A stretch of 64,000 nucleotides of DNA from Shewanella violacea DSS12 (GTDB taxonomy: Bacteria > Pseudomonadota > Gammaproteobacteria > Enterobacterales > Shewanellaceae). How positions within the stretch are numbered: position 1 is the first letter of the stretch; each line of letters opens with the position of its first letter. Both the position numbers and the translations under genes were made by a program. The notes beneath the pieces are model-generated. The model searched no databases. It had not been told where the DNA came from and saw only the letters and a program-made list of their open reading frames with translations. This document shows positions 17,546 to 26,515 of the stretch, in pieces. The stretch covers positions 1,116,001 through 1,180,000 of the forward strand of contig NC_014012.1 of the NCBI RefSeq assembly GCF_000091325.1, given 5' to 3'.

Positions 17546-18214
17546 ATGAATAATAAAGTTAGAGTTTGGGATATCCCAACAAGAGTATTCCATTGGGCAA
17601 TGATAGGCCTGTTAGGGGGATTATGGTGGTCGGCAGATGCTGGAGAGTTGGTATGGCATCAGGTAATGGCTTATTCGATGCTAGTACTGATTGTATTTCG
17701 AATCATCTGGGGAATAGTTGGCAGTGATACAGCCAGATTCAGTCATTTTATCAAGCATCCCAAAACAGTGTTCCAATATATCACTAACATCAAGCATCAT
17801 GGGGTGTCGCCAAGCATAGGCCATAACCCGTTAGGTGGTTATATGGTGTTGGCTTTAATCGGTATTGTGGCGCTTCAGCTATCAAGTGGACTGTTTGCGA
17901 CTGACGATATCTTTACCGAAGGCCCACTTTATACGTATGTCTCACATGAAACAGCCTTGTGGTTGACCTGGCTACATAAACAAACATTCAATTTCATCTT
18001 ATTGTTAGCCTCGATACATGTCATGGCTGTGCTGGTACATACGTTGAAAGGCGATAAGCTTATTTTGCCAATGATCACTGGCTATAAGAAGGTAGCCGAG
18101 CTATCAGAGGCAAGGTTAGTATTCAGATCTTTCTTTATAGCCTTACTGGTATTTGCTGTTCTGGCTGGAGTTGTGGGTAACTATCTCATTTTACCCCTTG
18201 TACAGATGTTGTGA
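17546..18214 (+). CDS. cytochrome b561 family membrane protein
   Basis: 222-aa b-type cytochrome of the prokaryotic b561 / Ni-Fe hydrogenase cytochrome b group, passing electrons between the quinone pool and a periplasmic c-type partner. Four to five membrane helices are seen near 13-30, 38-58, 95-118, 140-165 and 188-215. Histidines suited to haem ligation include WDIPTRVFHW (H16), H38 and those in the helix with IHVMAVLVHTLK. It converges with a cytochrome c' gene and shares its terminator, a pairing that suggests a common electron-transfer role (inference). Confidence 0.88.
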   Translation: MNNKVRVWDIPTRVFHWAMIGLLGGLWWSADAGELVWHQVMAYSMLVLIVFRIIWGIVGSDTARFSHFIKHPKTVFQYITNIKHHGVSPSIGHNPLGGYMVLALIGIVALQLSSGLFATDDIFTEGPLYTYVSHETALWLTWLHKQTFNFILLLASIHVMAVLVHTLKGDKLILPMITGYKKVAELSEARLVFRSFFIALLVFAVLAGVVGNYLILPLVQML

Positions 18215-18222
18215 TGACAAGC

Positions 18223-18282
18223 TATGCCTGCTAACGAGCAGGCATAAAAAAGGCCAGAGTTCATCAGACTCTGGCCTTTTTT
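18223..18282. terminator. double hairpin terminator between convergent cytochrome genes
   Basis: Hairpin 1 is TATGCCTGCT (18223-18232) / AGCAGGCATA (18237-18246). Hairpin 2 is AGGCCAGAGT (18251-18260) / ACTCTGGCCT (18268-18277), with an A-run before and a T-run after, so it can act on both strands. Confidence 0.88.
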
Positions 18283-18324
18283 ATGGATTGATATAATACC
18301 AATCGGTATAAGAAAGCTTATGGA

Positions 18325-18786
18325 TTAATCTTTCTTGTAGACGTCATGACAACCTTTACAGCTCTTAGCTACTTTCATAAAAGATTGCTTTAGCAATTTT
18401 TTATCGTCAGATGCCGAAGCGAGAAGCAGCGCAGCAGCATTGTCCTGCAGGCTTACCATTTTAGCGTCAAAGTCAGACTTATCAGTCCAGATTTTTGCTA
18501 AGGCTTCGGTGTCTCCCAGATCTGAACCTTGGATAAAACCTTCCAGAGGAAGTTTAGATAGTGCGGCAACATTCTCGGCGCGCATGGTGAAAATTTCTGA
18601 GTCAAATGGCTTCTTACCTTTCAGCATGGCACCCATGTCACCGAAGTTATGCGCCATAAGGCTGAAGGCAGATTGGCGGTAATGTATCGCATCATCGGCT
18701 TCTTTAAAGTTACCAGCCTGTACTGCTGTAGACAAAATGGCACTCGATACCAATGCCAAAACGGTCATTTTTAATTTATTATTCAT
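18325..18786 (-). CDS. periplasmic class II cytochrome c (cytochrome c' type)
   Basis: 153-aa secreted protein with a Sec signal peptide (about 1-24, cleavage after AVQA) and a single C-terminal haem motif CKGCH (about 143-147), near the end as in four-helix-bundle class II cytochromes. Such proteins carry one haem c and some bind NO or CO. It converges with the b561-type gene across a shared terminator. Confidence 0.9.
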   Translation of the reverse strand: MNNKLKMTVLALVSSAILSTAVQAGNFKEADDAIHYRQSAFSLMAHNFGDMGAMLKGKKPFDSEIFTMRAENVAALSKLPLEGFIQGSDLGDTEALAKIWTDKSDFDAKMVSLQDNAAALLLASASDDKKLLKQSFMKVAKSCKGCHDVYKKD

Positions 18787-18955
18787 TGCATTGCTCTCAC
18801 GAATTATTCTGATTATGTGATGTTCACTCGATATTGTATGCTGTTTTCATGTCCATATACCATGGTAAATTTCAAGGGTTTGTATGTAAAGATGCAACAA
18901 TTTATGACTCATGTTTAATTGTGAGTAAATCTCTGCGTAATTTACTTGGAATGGT

Positions 18956-19009
18956 TTGGCTTAGGCGTATTTGTTGATACACTAACGTAATGGTTGACCA
19001 GTACGTTAG
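18956..19009 (+). promoter_or_regulatory. trpR promoter region with TrpR operator-like palindrome
   Basis: CTAACGT (18982-18988) and ACGTTAG (19003-19009) bound an imperfect palindrome. Its core GTAATGGTTGACCAGTAC matches the E. coli trp operator GTACTAGTTAACTAGTAC at 14 of 18 positions. A possible -35 TTGGCT (18956-18961) and -10 TACACT (18978-18983) place it at the transcription start. It points to trpR autorepression with tryptophan. Confidence 0.65.
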
Positions 19010-19016
19010 AGGGTTT

Positions 19017-19295
19017 ATGAGAGCTGAATGGGGATTGGTGTTAGAGAAGGTGGTGACTCACCACGATCACAATGCGCTGCTGGAGTTGTTTGAGCTGTTA
19101 CTCACAGAAGATGAGCGTAGTGCCATTGCCAGTCGACTCAAGGTGTTTCAAGCTCTGCTCAAAGGCGACTTGAGTCAACGTCAGATCGCCAGTGAATTTC
19201 AAATTAGCATAGCAACCATTACACGTTGCTCAAACTATTTGAAAAGTATGACAGAAGATCAAAGACAAAAAATTAAATTATTAATACTTGAATAG
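19017..19295 (+). CDS. trpR: Trp operon repressor TrpR
   Basis: Tryptophan-responsive DNA-binding repressor. The protein has the TrpR six-helix pattern: a conserved LLTEDERSAIASRLKVFQALLKG block and the helix-turn-helix GDLSQRQIASEFQISIATITRCSNYLK. I choose ATG 19017 (92 aa), which has GAGGG five bases upstream. An in-frame ATG at 18990 would give 101 aa but has no Shine-Dalgarno and lies inside the operator palindrome. The last codons are the first bases of a 161-base tandem repeat. Confidence 0.88.
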   Translation: MRAEWGLVLEKVVTHHDHNALLELFELLLTEDERSAIASRLKVFQALLKGDLSQRQIASEFQISIATITRCSNYLKSMTEDQRQKIKLLILE

Positions 19296-19757
19296 TCGAG
19301 TATTAATATTGGTTAAATTCCTGAGAGGCGTGTAAACGGTGACGCCTGTTTGACGCACGTCGGACAAATATGTACAGAGAGTAAGTCATTAGCGAAATGC
19401 CTATAACGGGTCCAATTCCTGATGGGGTGATCTTGAAGCAATACTTGAATAGTCGAGTCGCAATTAATATTGGTTAAACTCCTGAGAGGCGTGTAAACGG
19501 TGACGCCTGTTTGACGCACGTCGGACAAATATGTATAGAGAGTAAGTCATTAGCTAAATGCCTATAACGGGTCCAATTCCTGATGGGGTGATCTTGAAGC
19601 AATACTTGAATAGTCGAGTCGCAATTAATATTGATTAAACTCCTGAGAGGCGTGTAAACGGTGACGCCTGTTTGATGCACGTCGGACTAAGATATACAGA
19701 GAGTAAGTCATTAGCGAAATGCCTATAACGGGTCCAATTCCTGATGGGGACATCTTG
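19284..19757. repeat. 161-bp tandem repeat, three copies, spanning convergent gene ends
   Basis: Copies begin at 19284 (157 bp, missing four bases CGCA), 19441 (161 bp) and 19602 (to about 19757). Each unit starts with the last codons of trpR (ATACTTGAATAG) and ends inside the 3' coding part of the minus-strand membrane protein gene. The original junction between the two convergent genes has therefore been triplicated. Copies differ at only a few bases. Confidence 0.9.
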
Positions 19758-20011
19758 AACACAAGAGTAGCGAGTAGCAGATATATGAAGGGACTCGCAT
19801 CATAGATTGAGCTGGGAAGTGTGCCAGATTTACGTTTTTTCAGGGGATCTGTGCGCCTGTTCTGTGAGCGCATATTGTAAATTTTAGCCCCTAAGGTGAA
19901 CATAACTAAGGCTGAAGCTATTGCATAGTCTTGATCAAACATGAGCAAGCTAGTTACGCCTATGGTCATATAGCTAACTGGGAGGATTTCGTACATAGGT
20001 TTGGTTAACAT
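19625..20011 (-). CDS. small membrane protein of unknown function
   Basis: 128 aa with hydrophobic segments near 10-24, 28-45, 72-86 and 90-108, a basic cytoplasmic loop (about 47-65, RSQNRRTDPLKKRK) and a basic, His-containing tail. I do not recognise the family. AAAGGA precedes the ATG. Its last 45 or so codons lie in the third copy of the 161-bp repeat; further copies of that coding segment lie downstream, outside the reading frame. Confidence 0.7.
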   Translation of the reverse strand: MLTKPMYEILPVSYMTIGVTSLLMFDQDYAIASALVMFTLGAKIYNMRSQNRRTDPLKKRKSGTLPSSIYDASPFIYLLLATLVFKMSPSGIGPVIGISLMTYSLYILVRRASNRRHRLHASQEFNQY

Positions 20012-20074
20012 AAAACAGTCCTTTGTTTAAATGGTTGCGGATCCGTCGCTAATTGAATATTGAATAGTATAGAG

Positions 20075-20113
20075 TAAAAAAAACCTGCAACACCTTTTAA
20101 GATGTAACAGGTT
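20075..20113 (-). terminator. probable terminator of slyD
   Basis: AACCTG (20082-20087) and CAGGTT (20108-20113) form the outer stem, with a further ACA/TGT pairing inside. The minus-strand T-run corresponds to A at 20075-20083. It lies about 60 bases past the slyD stop. Confidence 0.65.
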
Positions 20114-20170
20114 CATATCAATTATTTATAAGCAGGATATTAACTCGCTGCTTAACTGATAAGGCAGAGG

Positions 20171-20827
20171 TTAGCTCTTACAGCCGCAGCCGCCATTGCC
20201 ATCACAGCCCTCTTTTACAGGCTCATCTTTTTTCTCGCTACAAGAATCACCTTGGTGACTATGTGCTGAGTCTCCACAGCAAGATTGTTTATTACTGTGT
20301 TCATGGCTGTGATCGGAACCGCCACCACAACATCCACCTTCGTGGCTATGAGTATGTTCAGCACTAGAGTTCTCATGACCATGGGCGATCTCTTCGGCAG
20401 TGGCTTCACGAACTTCCAGAACTTCGACGCTGAAATGCAGTGACTGGCCGGCTAAAGGGTGGTTACCGTCGACAACGACAACATCATCTTTAACTTCTTT
20501 GACTTGAACAGGACGTTGTCCCATTTCTGTGTCAGCGATGAAACGCATGCCAGGAACGATATCTTCTATATCACCAAATGCACTCAAGGGGACTTCTTGA
20601 CGTAGTCCGTCATGATAAGGGCCATAACCATTTTCTGCACCTATGGTTACTTCCAATTTGTCACCTGCAACTTTACCCTCAAGTTCAGCTTCCAAGCCGG
20701 GGATCATTTGCTCGGCACCATGAAGATAAAGCATAGGTTCGCCATCGAAGGAGTCTTCAATTAACTCACCTTTTTCATCAGTTAAACGGTAGTGGATGCT
20801 AACAGTGCTGTGTTGGGTGATTTTCAT
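20171..20827 (-). CDS. slyD: FKBP-type peptidyl-prolyl isomerase SlyD
   Basis: Cytoplasmic prolyl isomerase, chaperone and metallochaperone linked to nickel delivery. The 218-aa protein starts MKITQHSTVSIHYRLTDEKG. The FKBP fold (about 1-70 and 130-150) is split by an insert-in-flap chaperone domain (about 71-129). The C-terminal 65 residues are rich in His, Cys and Gly, with repeated HSH/HSHEG and CCG words and a terminal GNGGCGCKS, the metal-binding tail. GGAGG precedes the ATG. Confidence 0.96.
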   Translation of the reverse strand: MKITQHSTVSIHYRLTDEKGELIEDSFDGEPMLYLHGAEQMIPGLEAELEGKVAGDKLEVTIGAENGYGPYHDGLRQEVPLSAFGDIEDIVPGMRFIADTEMGQRPVQVKEVKDDVVVVDGNHPLAGQSLHFSVEVLEVREATAEEIAHGHENSSAEHTHSHEGGCCGGGSDHSHEHSNKQSCCGDSAHSHQGDSCSEKKDEPVKEGCDGNGGCGCKS

Positions 20828-21377
20828 ATCGCCTCCAATTCAAAATATGCGCGCATTCTAGCGTGGTTCTTATGAGTTAGCGATGATTTGAATCTGCTTA
20901 TGCTATGAGCTTCACGATTAAAAAAAGCCATGTCTTGTTTAGGTTTATATGAGCTTTACTGGGACAAAGTACTAGAAATGATTAGTTAGTTATATTTTAT
21001 GCGATAAAATTCATAGTGCATCTAGGTGAGGATGTAAGAGGAAACTCATCATTTTACTCGCTATATCTATATCATCCTGTTCAAGGCATATTTAAGCTAG
21101 TTTACTCATGATTAAAAATTTTATGTTTTATTAAATCTTTATTTAACAATGCAATAGAGCTTTCTTTACGTTGCCGTAAACTTTGTTTGTTTAAGGCTTT
21201 AGGCTTTATGAAGGCTGAAATCATCTAGGAGGCTGTTAATCTAGTGAGTATTAGCTAACAAACGCATCTAAATAGTGTTTTTTGATTAATTTGCTAATCA
21301 AGGGTTGACACACACCTAATAAAAAAGCAATTCTGTATTCATAGATTTTAAACTTTTTGGATGAGTACGTTTTTATA
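20828..21377. other. intergenic region slyD/thrL
   Basis: About 550 AT-rich bases between divergent units. It should hold the slyD and thr promoters. A consensus TTGACA is at 21304-21309, but I could not find a well-placed -10 for it. TATAAT at 21374-21379 overlaps the thrL start codon and is not a sensible promoter for it. No gene or repeat recognised. Confidence 0.4.
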
Positions 21378-21449
21378 ATGCTAAGCCTGAACTCAGTTGT
21401 AACGACCATTATTACAACCACCACGATAATTATCGTGGGGGCAGGCTGA
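21378..21449 (+). CDS. thrL: thr operon leader peptide
   Basis: 23-codon ORF whose core VVTTIITTTTIIIV has six threonines and five isoleucines in a row of control codons, ending GAG before TGA, much like E. coli ThrL. It is followed 27 bases later by an intrinsic terminator and then thrA. It senses charged Thr- and Ile-tRNA by ribosome stalling. Confidence 0.85.
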   Translation: MLSLNSVVTTIITTTTIIIVGAG

Positions 21450-21476
21450 ACATACTCTAACAGAATGTAAACAACA

Positions 21477-21508
21477 GCCCGCTCCCACACCAAGGAGCGG
21501 GCTTTTTT
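21477..21508 (+). terminator. thr operon attenuator terminator
   Basis: Perfect stem GCCCGCTCC (21477-21485) and GGAGCGGGC (21494-21502), loop CACACCAA, then TTTTTT. It lies between the leader peptide and thrA. Ribosome stalling in the Thr/Ile codons would have to disrupt this hairpin. I did not define the antiterminator pairing. Confidence 0.88.
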
Positions 21509-21541
21509 GTTTCTTAAGGTAGCGTGGTACAAGGAGAAGAT

Positions 21542-24007
21542 ATGAAAGTTATGAAATTTGGTGGTACCTCGCTGGCCAATTGGCAACGATTTAACACAGC
21601 AGCAGACATAGTCGCCGATACAGCAAAAGAAGAAGCGGTAGCCCTAGTGTTATCGGCTCCGGCCACAGTGACTAACGCTTTGCTGGAGATGGTTGATGTC
21701 GCCATGAGTGGTGGAGACTATAAAGGCGTGCTTGGAAATGTGGAGTCTGTGTTCAGTCATCTCTATCAAGAAGCCTCTGGGGTATTACAAGGATCACAAC
21801 TCGAGTCTCTGATGGAGAAGCTGGTACAGCAACTCAGTTTTTGGGATAACAAGCTATTAGGTATTAGCTTGCTTAAAGAGTGTCCTGACTTCGTGAGAGC
21901 TGAGATTTTAGTGGGCGGTGAGAAGCTGTCTGCCGCGCTTATGGTACAGCTGATGAAATCTAAGGGCCTTAGCTCACAGCAACTCGTGCCTCAAGACTTA
22001 CTTCTGGGTACCGGAGATCCGCTGGAGTCCTTGGTCGATATCGAGTCGAGTAAGGCGCGTTTTAGTAAGATTAATTTAGATGAATATCGAGTCTGGGTTA
22101 TGCCAGGCTTTACTGCCGGCGATAAGCAAGGACGAACTGTGATCTTAGGCCGTAATGGCTCAGATTACTCTGCTGCGGTATTGTCAGCTTGTATCGATGC
22201 ATCATGTTGTGAGATCTGGACTGATGTGGATGGTGTCTATAATACCGATCCCCGCGTGGTCAGCGATGCTAAATTACTTTCTCAGCTGAGTTATCAAGAG
22301 GCGATGGAGTTATCCTATTTTGGTGCTAAAGTACTGCATCCCAAGACCATATCACCTATCGCTCAGTACCACATTCCCTGTTATATCCGTAATAGCTTTA
22401 ACCCTAAAGCGCCGGGAACCTTAGTTTCAAATGAAGCCGATAAGAGTGGTTTAAATGTCAAAGCCATCTCTAATTTAGATGATCAAACCATGTTTGATAT
22501 CTCAGGACCTGGGATGAAAGGCATGGTGGGCATGGCGAGTCGCACCTTAGGGGCTATCTCTCGTGCCGGCATTTCCATTTCATTGATCACCCAAAGCTCA
22601 TCTGAATATAGCATCAGCTTTTGTATCAGTACTCATGATGCAGAAAAAGCCAAAGATTCATTAGAGCTTGAGTTTGAACTTGAGCTTAAGAGTGACATTC
22701 TCGAGCCCATCGAGATGCGCCATGATTTAGCCATAGTGTCGCTCATCGGTGACGGCATGCGCACCCATAAAGGCGTGGCCGGTAAATTCTTCCAGGCTCT
22801 TGCTCAGGCGACAGTGAATATCATTGCCATCGCCCAGGGCTCCTCTGAACGTTCAATTTCAACCGTCATCGAGCAGCGTAAGACTAAGCATGCGATCTCA
22901 GCCTGTCATCAGTGTTTTTTCGATGTTCAGCATTACCTGGATGTATTCCTCGTTGGTTGTGGCAACGTAGGCGCCGGGTTACTGGAACAGATTAAGCAGC
23001 AAAAACAGATGTTAAAGCAGGAGAATATCAGCATCAGGGTTTGCGGTATTGCTAACTCTCGTTACATGGTACTCGATGCCAAAGGCGTTAATCTCAACGA
23101 GTGGCAGGGACGACTCGCAGATAGTCAGACTCAATGGGATATGGAGCAGATGCTTAAATGGGCTAAAGAGGAGCAGCTACTAAACCCAGTGTTGGTGGAT
23201 TGTACTTCCAGTGAGCAGGTATCAGACCGTTATATCGATGTGATGAATGCGGGTCTGCACGTGGTAACACCCAATAAGAAGGCTAATACCCGAGATATCG
23301 CTTATTACCGTGCACTGCGTGAAACGGCACTCAAACAGCGTAGACAGTTTCTGTATGAAACAACGGTCGGTGCCGGGCTACCTGTTATCGATAACCTGAA
23401 GAAGCTCCTGTTTGCCGGCGATAAGTTGCTTAAGTTTAATGGCATATTATCCGGTTCTTTGTCATACATCTTCGGCATGTTAGATGAGGGGATGTCTCTG
23501 TCTGAGGCAACGGGTATTGCCAGAGATAAATGTTTCACTGAGCCTGATCCTCGTGACGATCTTAGTGGCATGGATGTCGCCAGAAAAGTACTCATTCTGG
23601 CTCGTGAAGTCGGCCTAGATCTGGAGCTGGAAGATATCCAGATAGAAGCTATTTTACCCGAATCATTCGATGCCAGTGGCGATGTGGAAACCTTTATGGC
23701 GAATCTACCTAAGTTGGATCAGCAGATGGCCCAATGGGTTGAAAAAGCCAAGAGTGAAGACAAGGTACTGCGCTATGTAGGCCAGATAGATGATGACGGT
23801 TGTCGGGTTAAAATAGCCGAAGTGGATGCTCAAGATCCCTTATATAGCGTTAAAGGTGGCGAGAATGCGCTGGCTTTCTATAGTCGTTATTATCAGCCCA
23901 TTCCATTCGTGCTCAGAGGTTATGGTGCGGGCACTGACGTGACCGCCGCCGGCGCCTTTGCCGATCTTCTCAGGACTCTGAACTGGACTCGGGAGATGAG
24001 TGCATGA
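21542..24007 (+). CDS. thrA: bifunctional aspartokinase I / homoserine dehydrogenase I
   Basis: Phosphorylates aspartate and reduces aspartate semialdehyde to homoserine. Start at 21542 (821 aa) with AAGGAG upstream; the protein begins [14 protein letters not shown]. The aspartokinase domain runs to about 290 ([24 protein letters not shown] in two blocks), with ACT repeats about 310-460. The homoserine dehydrogenase part begins near 465 with [13 protein letters not shown], followed by [10 protein letters not shown] and the catalytic [12 protein letters not shown] region. The last codon overlaps the next ATG (ATGA). Allosteric threonine control is a family property. Confidence 0.97.
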   Translation: MKVMKFGGTSLANWQRFNTAADIVADTAKEEAVALVLSAPATVTNALLEMVDVAMSGGDYKGVLGNVESVFSHLYQEASGVLQGSQLESLMEKLVQQLSFWDNKLLGISLLKECPDFVRAEILVGGEKLSAALMVQLMKSKGLSSQQLVPQDLLLGTGDPLESLVDIESSKARFSKINLDEYRVWVMPGFTAGDKQGRTVILGRNGSDYSAAVLSACIDASCCEIWTDVDGVYNTDPRVVSDAKLLSQLSYQEAMELSYFGAKVLHPKTISPIAQYHIPCYIRNSFNPKAPGTLVSNEADKSGLNVKAISNLDDQTMFDISGPGMKGMVGMASRTLGAISRAGISISLITQSSSEYSISFCISTHDAEKAKDSLELEFELELKSDILEPIEMRHDLAIVSLIGDGMRTHKGVAGKFFQALAQATVNIIAIAQGSSERSISTVIEQRKTKHAISACHQCFFDVQHYLDVFLVGCGNVGAGLLEQIKQQKQMLKQENISIRVCGIANSRYMVLDAKGVNLNEWQGRLADSQTQWDMEQMLKWAKEEQLLNPVLVDCTSSEQVSDRYIDVMNAGLHVVTPNKKANTRDIAYYRALRETALKQRRQFLYETTVGAGLPVIDNLKKLLFAGDKLLKFNGILSGSLSYIFGMLDEGMSLSEATGIARDKCFTEPDPRDDLSGMDVARKVLILAREVGLDLELEDIQIEAILPESFDASGDVETFMANLPKLDQQMAQWVEKAKSEDKVLRYVGQIDDDGCRVKIAEVDAQDPLYSVKGGENALAFYSRYYQPIPFVLRGYGAGTDVTAAGAFADLLRTLNWTREMSA

Positions 24008-24102
24008 GTCTGAATATGAATAGTGCACAAGCTTGCATGGGGAATCATGTTGGCGTTGGATTTCACCGCAATGGAATTGAAGTGCTTGAGGTGATGTCAT
24101 GA
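24004..24102 (+). CDS. mini-ORF A between thrA and thrB (duplicated thrB 5' end)
   Basis: A 32-codon ORF beginning [20 protein letters not shown], which resembles the start of ThrB (MSLTVYAPASMGNVGVGF). Its ATG overlaps the thrA stop in ATGA, and its own stop overlaps the next ATG in the same way. GAGGTGAT before the next start is a good Shine-Dalgarno. It is probably a decayed partial duplication. Whether it is translated is unknown, but its frame is intact and it would couple translation from thrA towards thrB. Confidence 0.55.
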   Translation: MSLNMNSAQACMGNHVGVGFHRNGIEVLEVMS

Positions 24103-24197
24103 GTCTGAATATATATATAGCACAAGCTTGCATGGGTAATCATGTTGAGGTTGGATTTGGATTTTACCAAGTTGAAGTGCTTGAGGTGATGTCATGA
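24099..24197 (+). CDS. mini-ORF B between thrA and thrB (duplicated thrB 5' end)
   Basis: Second 32-codon [23 protein letters not shown] at the start, exactly 95 bases after mini-ORF A and 95 bases before thrB. It ends in VLEVMS like copy A, and its stop overlaps the thrB start as ATGA. Both copies keep frame despite about 15-20% difference in sequence, which is of interest for translational coupling. It may also be a neutral relic. Confidence 0.55.
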   Translation: MSLNIYIAQACMGNHVEVGFGFYQVEVLEVMS

Positions 24198-25126
24198 GTT
24201 TAACTGTATATGCGCCAGCTTCTATGGGGAACGTAGGTGTTGGCTTTGACCTACTCGGTGCCGCTTTAGCACCGATTGACGGCAGTCTGCTGGGGGACCG
24301 AGTATCGATCAGTTCGGCTGATGCTGGCATACATCTGTCTCTTGCGGGTCATTGGGCCGATAAGCTGCCCCAAAATCCGCAAGATAATATCGTCTATCAA
24401 TGCGCCGATTTCTTTCTCAAGCAACTCAATAGAAAGGATGGTCTGGCCCTAGTGTTAGAGAAGAACCTGCCAGTGGGTAGCGGTTTAGGTTCCAGTGCCA
24501 GCTCAGTAGTGGCAGCGATTTATGCACTGAATGAATATTTCGATAATCCCTATGATGAGCAAGCGCTGCTGCGTCTGATGGGGGAGTTCGAGGGAAAAAT
24601 AAGTGGCTCAGTTCATTATGATAATGTTGCCCCCAGTTATTTAGGTGGTATGCAGTTGATGTTGGGCACTCAGTCTAAGCTTTGTGACGCTATCCCTACA
24701 TTCGATGACTGGTATTGGCTGGTGGCTTATCCTGGGATTTCACTCTCGACGGCTAAGATGCGTGACCTCTTGCCAAAGCAATATGATAAGTCGGTGGCTA
24801 TCGATTTTGGTCGATATTTAAGTGCTTTCGTCCATGCTTCCTATCAACAAGATCCCAAGTTAGCTATCTCTGTGCTTAAAGATGTGTTGGCCGAACCTTA
24901 TCGCGCCGCGGCGATTCCTGGTTATGAAGAATCCAGAGCTGCATTGGCTGAGATTGGTATGCTGACGAGTGGGATTTCAGGCAGTGGTCCGACACTTTTC
25001 TCTATCACAGATAATTTACAGACGGCGAAAAAGGCGCAAACTTGGCTTGAGGAAAATTATCTCCAGCAGGGCGGCTTCTCTCATATCTGTAAAATCGATG
25101 TCCAAGGGACTCGCAGAACCGACTAG
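24194..25126 (+). CDS. thrB: homoserine kinase
   Basis: GHMP-family kinase that phosphorylates homoserine to O-phosphohomoserine. 310 aa. It begins LTVYAPASMGNVGVGFDLLG and carries the ATP-binding PVGSGLGSSASSVVA (93-107) and the C-terminal GISGSGPTLFSI motif. The start codon is shared in ATGA with mini-ORF B; GAGGTGAT lies just upstream. Second enzyme gene of thrABC. Confidence 0.96.
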   Translation: MSLTVYAPASMGNVGVGFDLLGAALAPIDGSLLGDRVSISSADAGIHLSLAGHWADKLPQNPQDNIVYQCADFFLKQLNRKDGLALVLEKNLPVGSGLGSSASSVVAAIYALNEYFDNPYDEQALLRLMGEFEGKISGSVHYDNVAPSYLGGMQLMLGTQSKLCDAIPTFDDWYWLVAYPGISLSTAKMRDLLPKQYDKSVAIDFGRYLSAFVHASYQQDPKLAISVLKDVLAEPYRAAAIPGYEESRAALAEIGMLTSGISGSGPTLFSITDNLQTAKKAQTWLEENYLQQGGFSHICKIDVQGTRRTD

Positions 25127-25165
25127 TTTAACAATTTATAAGTTTTAGGATTAAGGTTATCTATT

Positions 25166-26446
25166 ATGGAATTGTACAATTTAAAACATCCTTCTCAGGT
25201 GGTGAGTTTTACCCAAGCGCTTAAGCAAGGTTTAGGCAAAGACAGAGGGCTCTTCTTTCCAACCTCTATCCCAGTATTGGATGATGTCGACTCGCTACTG
25301 GCACTGCCGTTTGTGGCACGATGTCAAAAAATATTGGGCGCCTGGCTAGCCTCTGAGCTGGGACAAGATACAGTGGACCGTTTGGTTGAAAAAGCATTTA
25401 ATTTTGAGCTTTCGTTGGCAAAAGTTGATGATAACAGACACTGTTTAGAGTTATTTCATGGACCTACCTTAGCCTTTAAAGACTTTGGTGCCAGGTTTAT
25501 GGCTCAATGCTTAAATGAGCTGGCAGCAGACGATAAAATTAATATCCTGACTGCTACTTCTGGTGATACCGGCGCTGCGGTTGCGGATGCCTTCTTTGGT
25601 TTAGACAAGATCAAGGTAGTTGTTCTCTACCCCAAGGGAAAGATAAGCCTGCTGCAGGAGAAAATGTTCACTACCTTAGGTGACAACATACATACTGTCG
25701 CAGTGGAGTCGGATTTCGATGCCTGTCAGGCGTTGGTAAAGCGAGCATTCGAAGATAGTGATATCCGTGATGGTTTGCATCTTAACTCGGCTAATTCCAT
25801 CAATATCAGTCGTCTGCTGGCTCAAATTTGTTACTACTTTGAAGCCGTGGCTCAGTTTAAGCGCCAACATGATCAAGATCCGGTTATCTCAGTGCCTAGT
25901 GGTAACTTCGGTAACTTAACTGCAGGTCTGTTCGCTCAAGCCATGGGCTTACCGGTTAAACGCTTTATTGCAGCAACCAACAGCAATGATACCGTGCCAC
26001 GTTACTTAGAAAAGGGTGATTGGTTACCTAATGCGACGGTCGGCACTATGTCCAATGCCATGGATGTTGCCGAGCCGAGTAATTGGCCCAGAGTCGAAGC
26101 CATCATAGAGAAGATGAACTGGTCACTGGCGGACATCTCAGGTGTGGCACTGTCAGAAGCTGATACTTCCACAGCATTGAAACAGTTAAATGATGCGGGT
26201 TATCTGTCGGAGCCCCACGCAGCTATTGCCGCTCAGGCTTTGAATATGACGATGACACCAGGTGAGAAAGGCATCTTTCTCGGCACTGCTCACCCGGCTA
26301 AATTTAAAGATGTTGTCGATCGTGAACTGGGTATGAACTTACCTTTACCACCAGAACTCGCGGCTGTCGCCGATAAAGCAATTTTGTCAGTCACCTTAGA
26401 TAACAGTTTTGCCGAACTAAAGGCCCATCTGTTTAAGGTGTTATAA
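25166..26446 (+). CDS. thrC: threonine synthase
   Basis: Pyridoxal-phosphate enzyme that converts O-phosphohomoserine to threonine. 426 aa. The PLP lysine lies in HGPTLAFKDFGARF (K105), with the phosphate-binding ATSGDTGAAV and SGNFGNLTAG motifs. It follows thrB by 39 bases, with AAGG upstream, and is closed by an intrinsic terminator. Confidence 0.97.
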   Translation: MELYNLKHPSQVVSFTQALKQGLGKDRGLFFPTSIPVLDDVDSLLALPFVARCQKILGAWLASELGQDTVDRLVEKAFNFELSLAKVDDNRHCLELFHGPTLAFKDFGARFMAQCLNELAADDKINILTATSGDTGAAVADAFFGLDKIKVVVLYPKGKISLLQEKMFTTLGDNIHTVAVESDFDACQALVKRAFEDSDIRDGLHLNSANSINISRLLAQICYYFEAVAQFKRQHDQDPVISVPSGNFGNLTAGLFAQAMGLPVKRFIAATNSNDTVPRYLEKGDWLPNATVGTMSNAMDVAEPSNWPRVEAIIEKMNWSLADISGVALSEADTSTALKQLNDAGYLSEPHAAIAAQALNMTMTPGEKGIFLGTAHPAKFKDVVDRELGMNLPLPPELAAVADKAILSVTLDNSFAELKAHLFKVL

Positions 26447-26480
26447 ACCTGACGCGCTAAAACATAAATAGAAAATAAAA

Positions 26481-26501
26481 GAGGGCATAGGCCCTCTTTT
26501 T
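26481..26501. terminator. intrinsic terminator between thrC and nfo
   Basis: GAGGGC (26481-26486) / GCCCTC (26491-26496), loop ATAG, flanked by AAAA before and TTTTT after. It can serve both convergent genes. Confidence 0.85.
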
Positions 26502-26515
26502 AGTGCTCATGATGT

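Noticed and set aside
19313..19680. Two similar minus-strand open frames of about 70 codons
   Set aside because: They are shifted-frame readings of the duplicated 3' end of the membrane protein gene at 19625-20011.
19284..19757. CRISPR-like array
   Set aside because: The units are 161 bp and contiguous with no variable spacers, and they include known gene ends. It is a tandem duplication.
21374..21379. TATAAT as the thr operon -10
   Set aside because: It overlaps the thrL start codon, so a transcript from it would lack the leader start, and no -35 is spaced before it.
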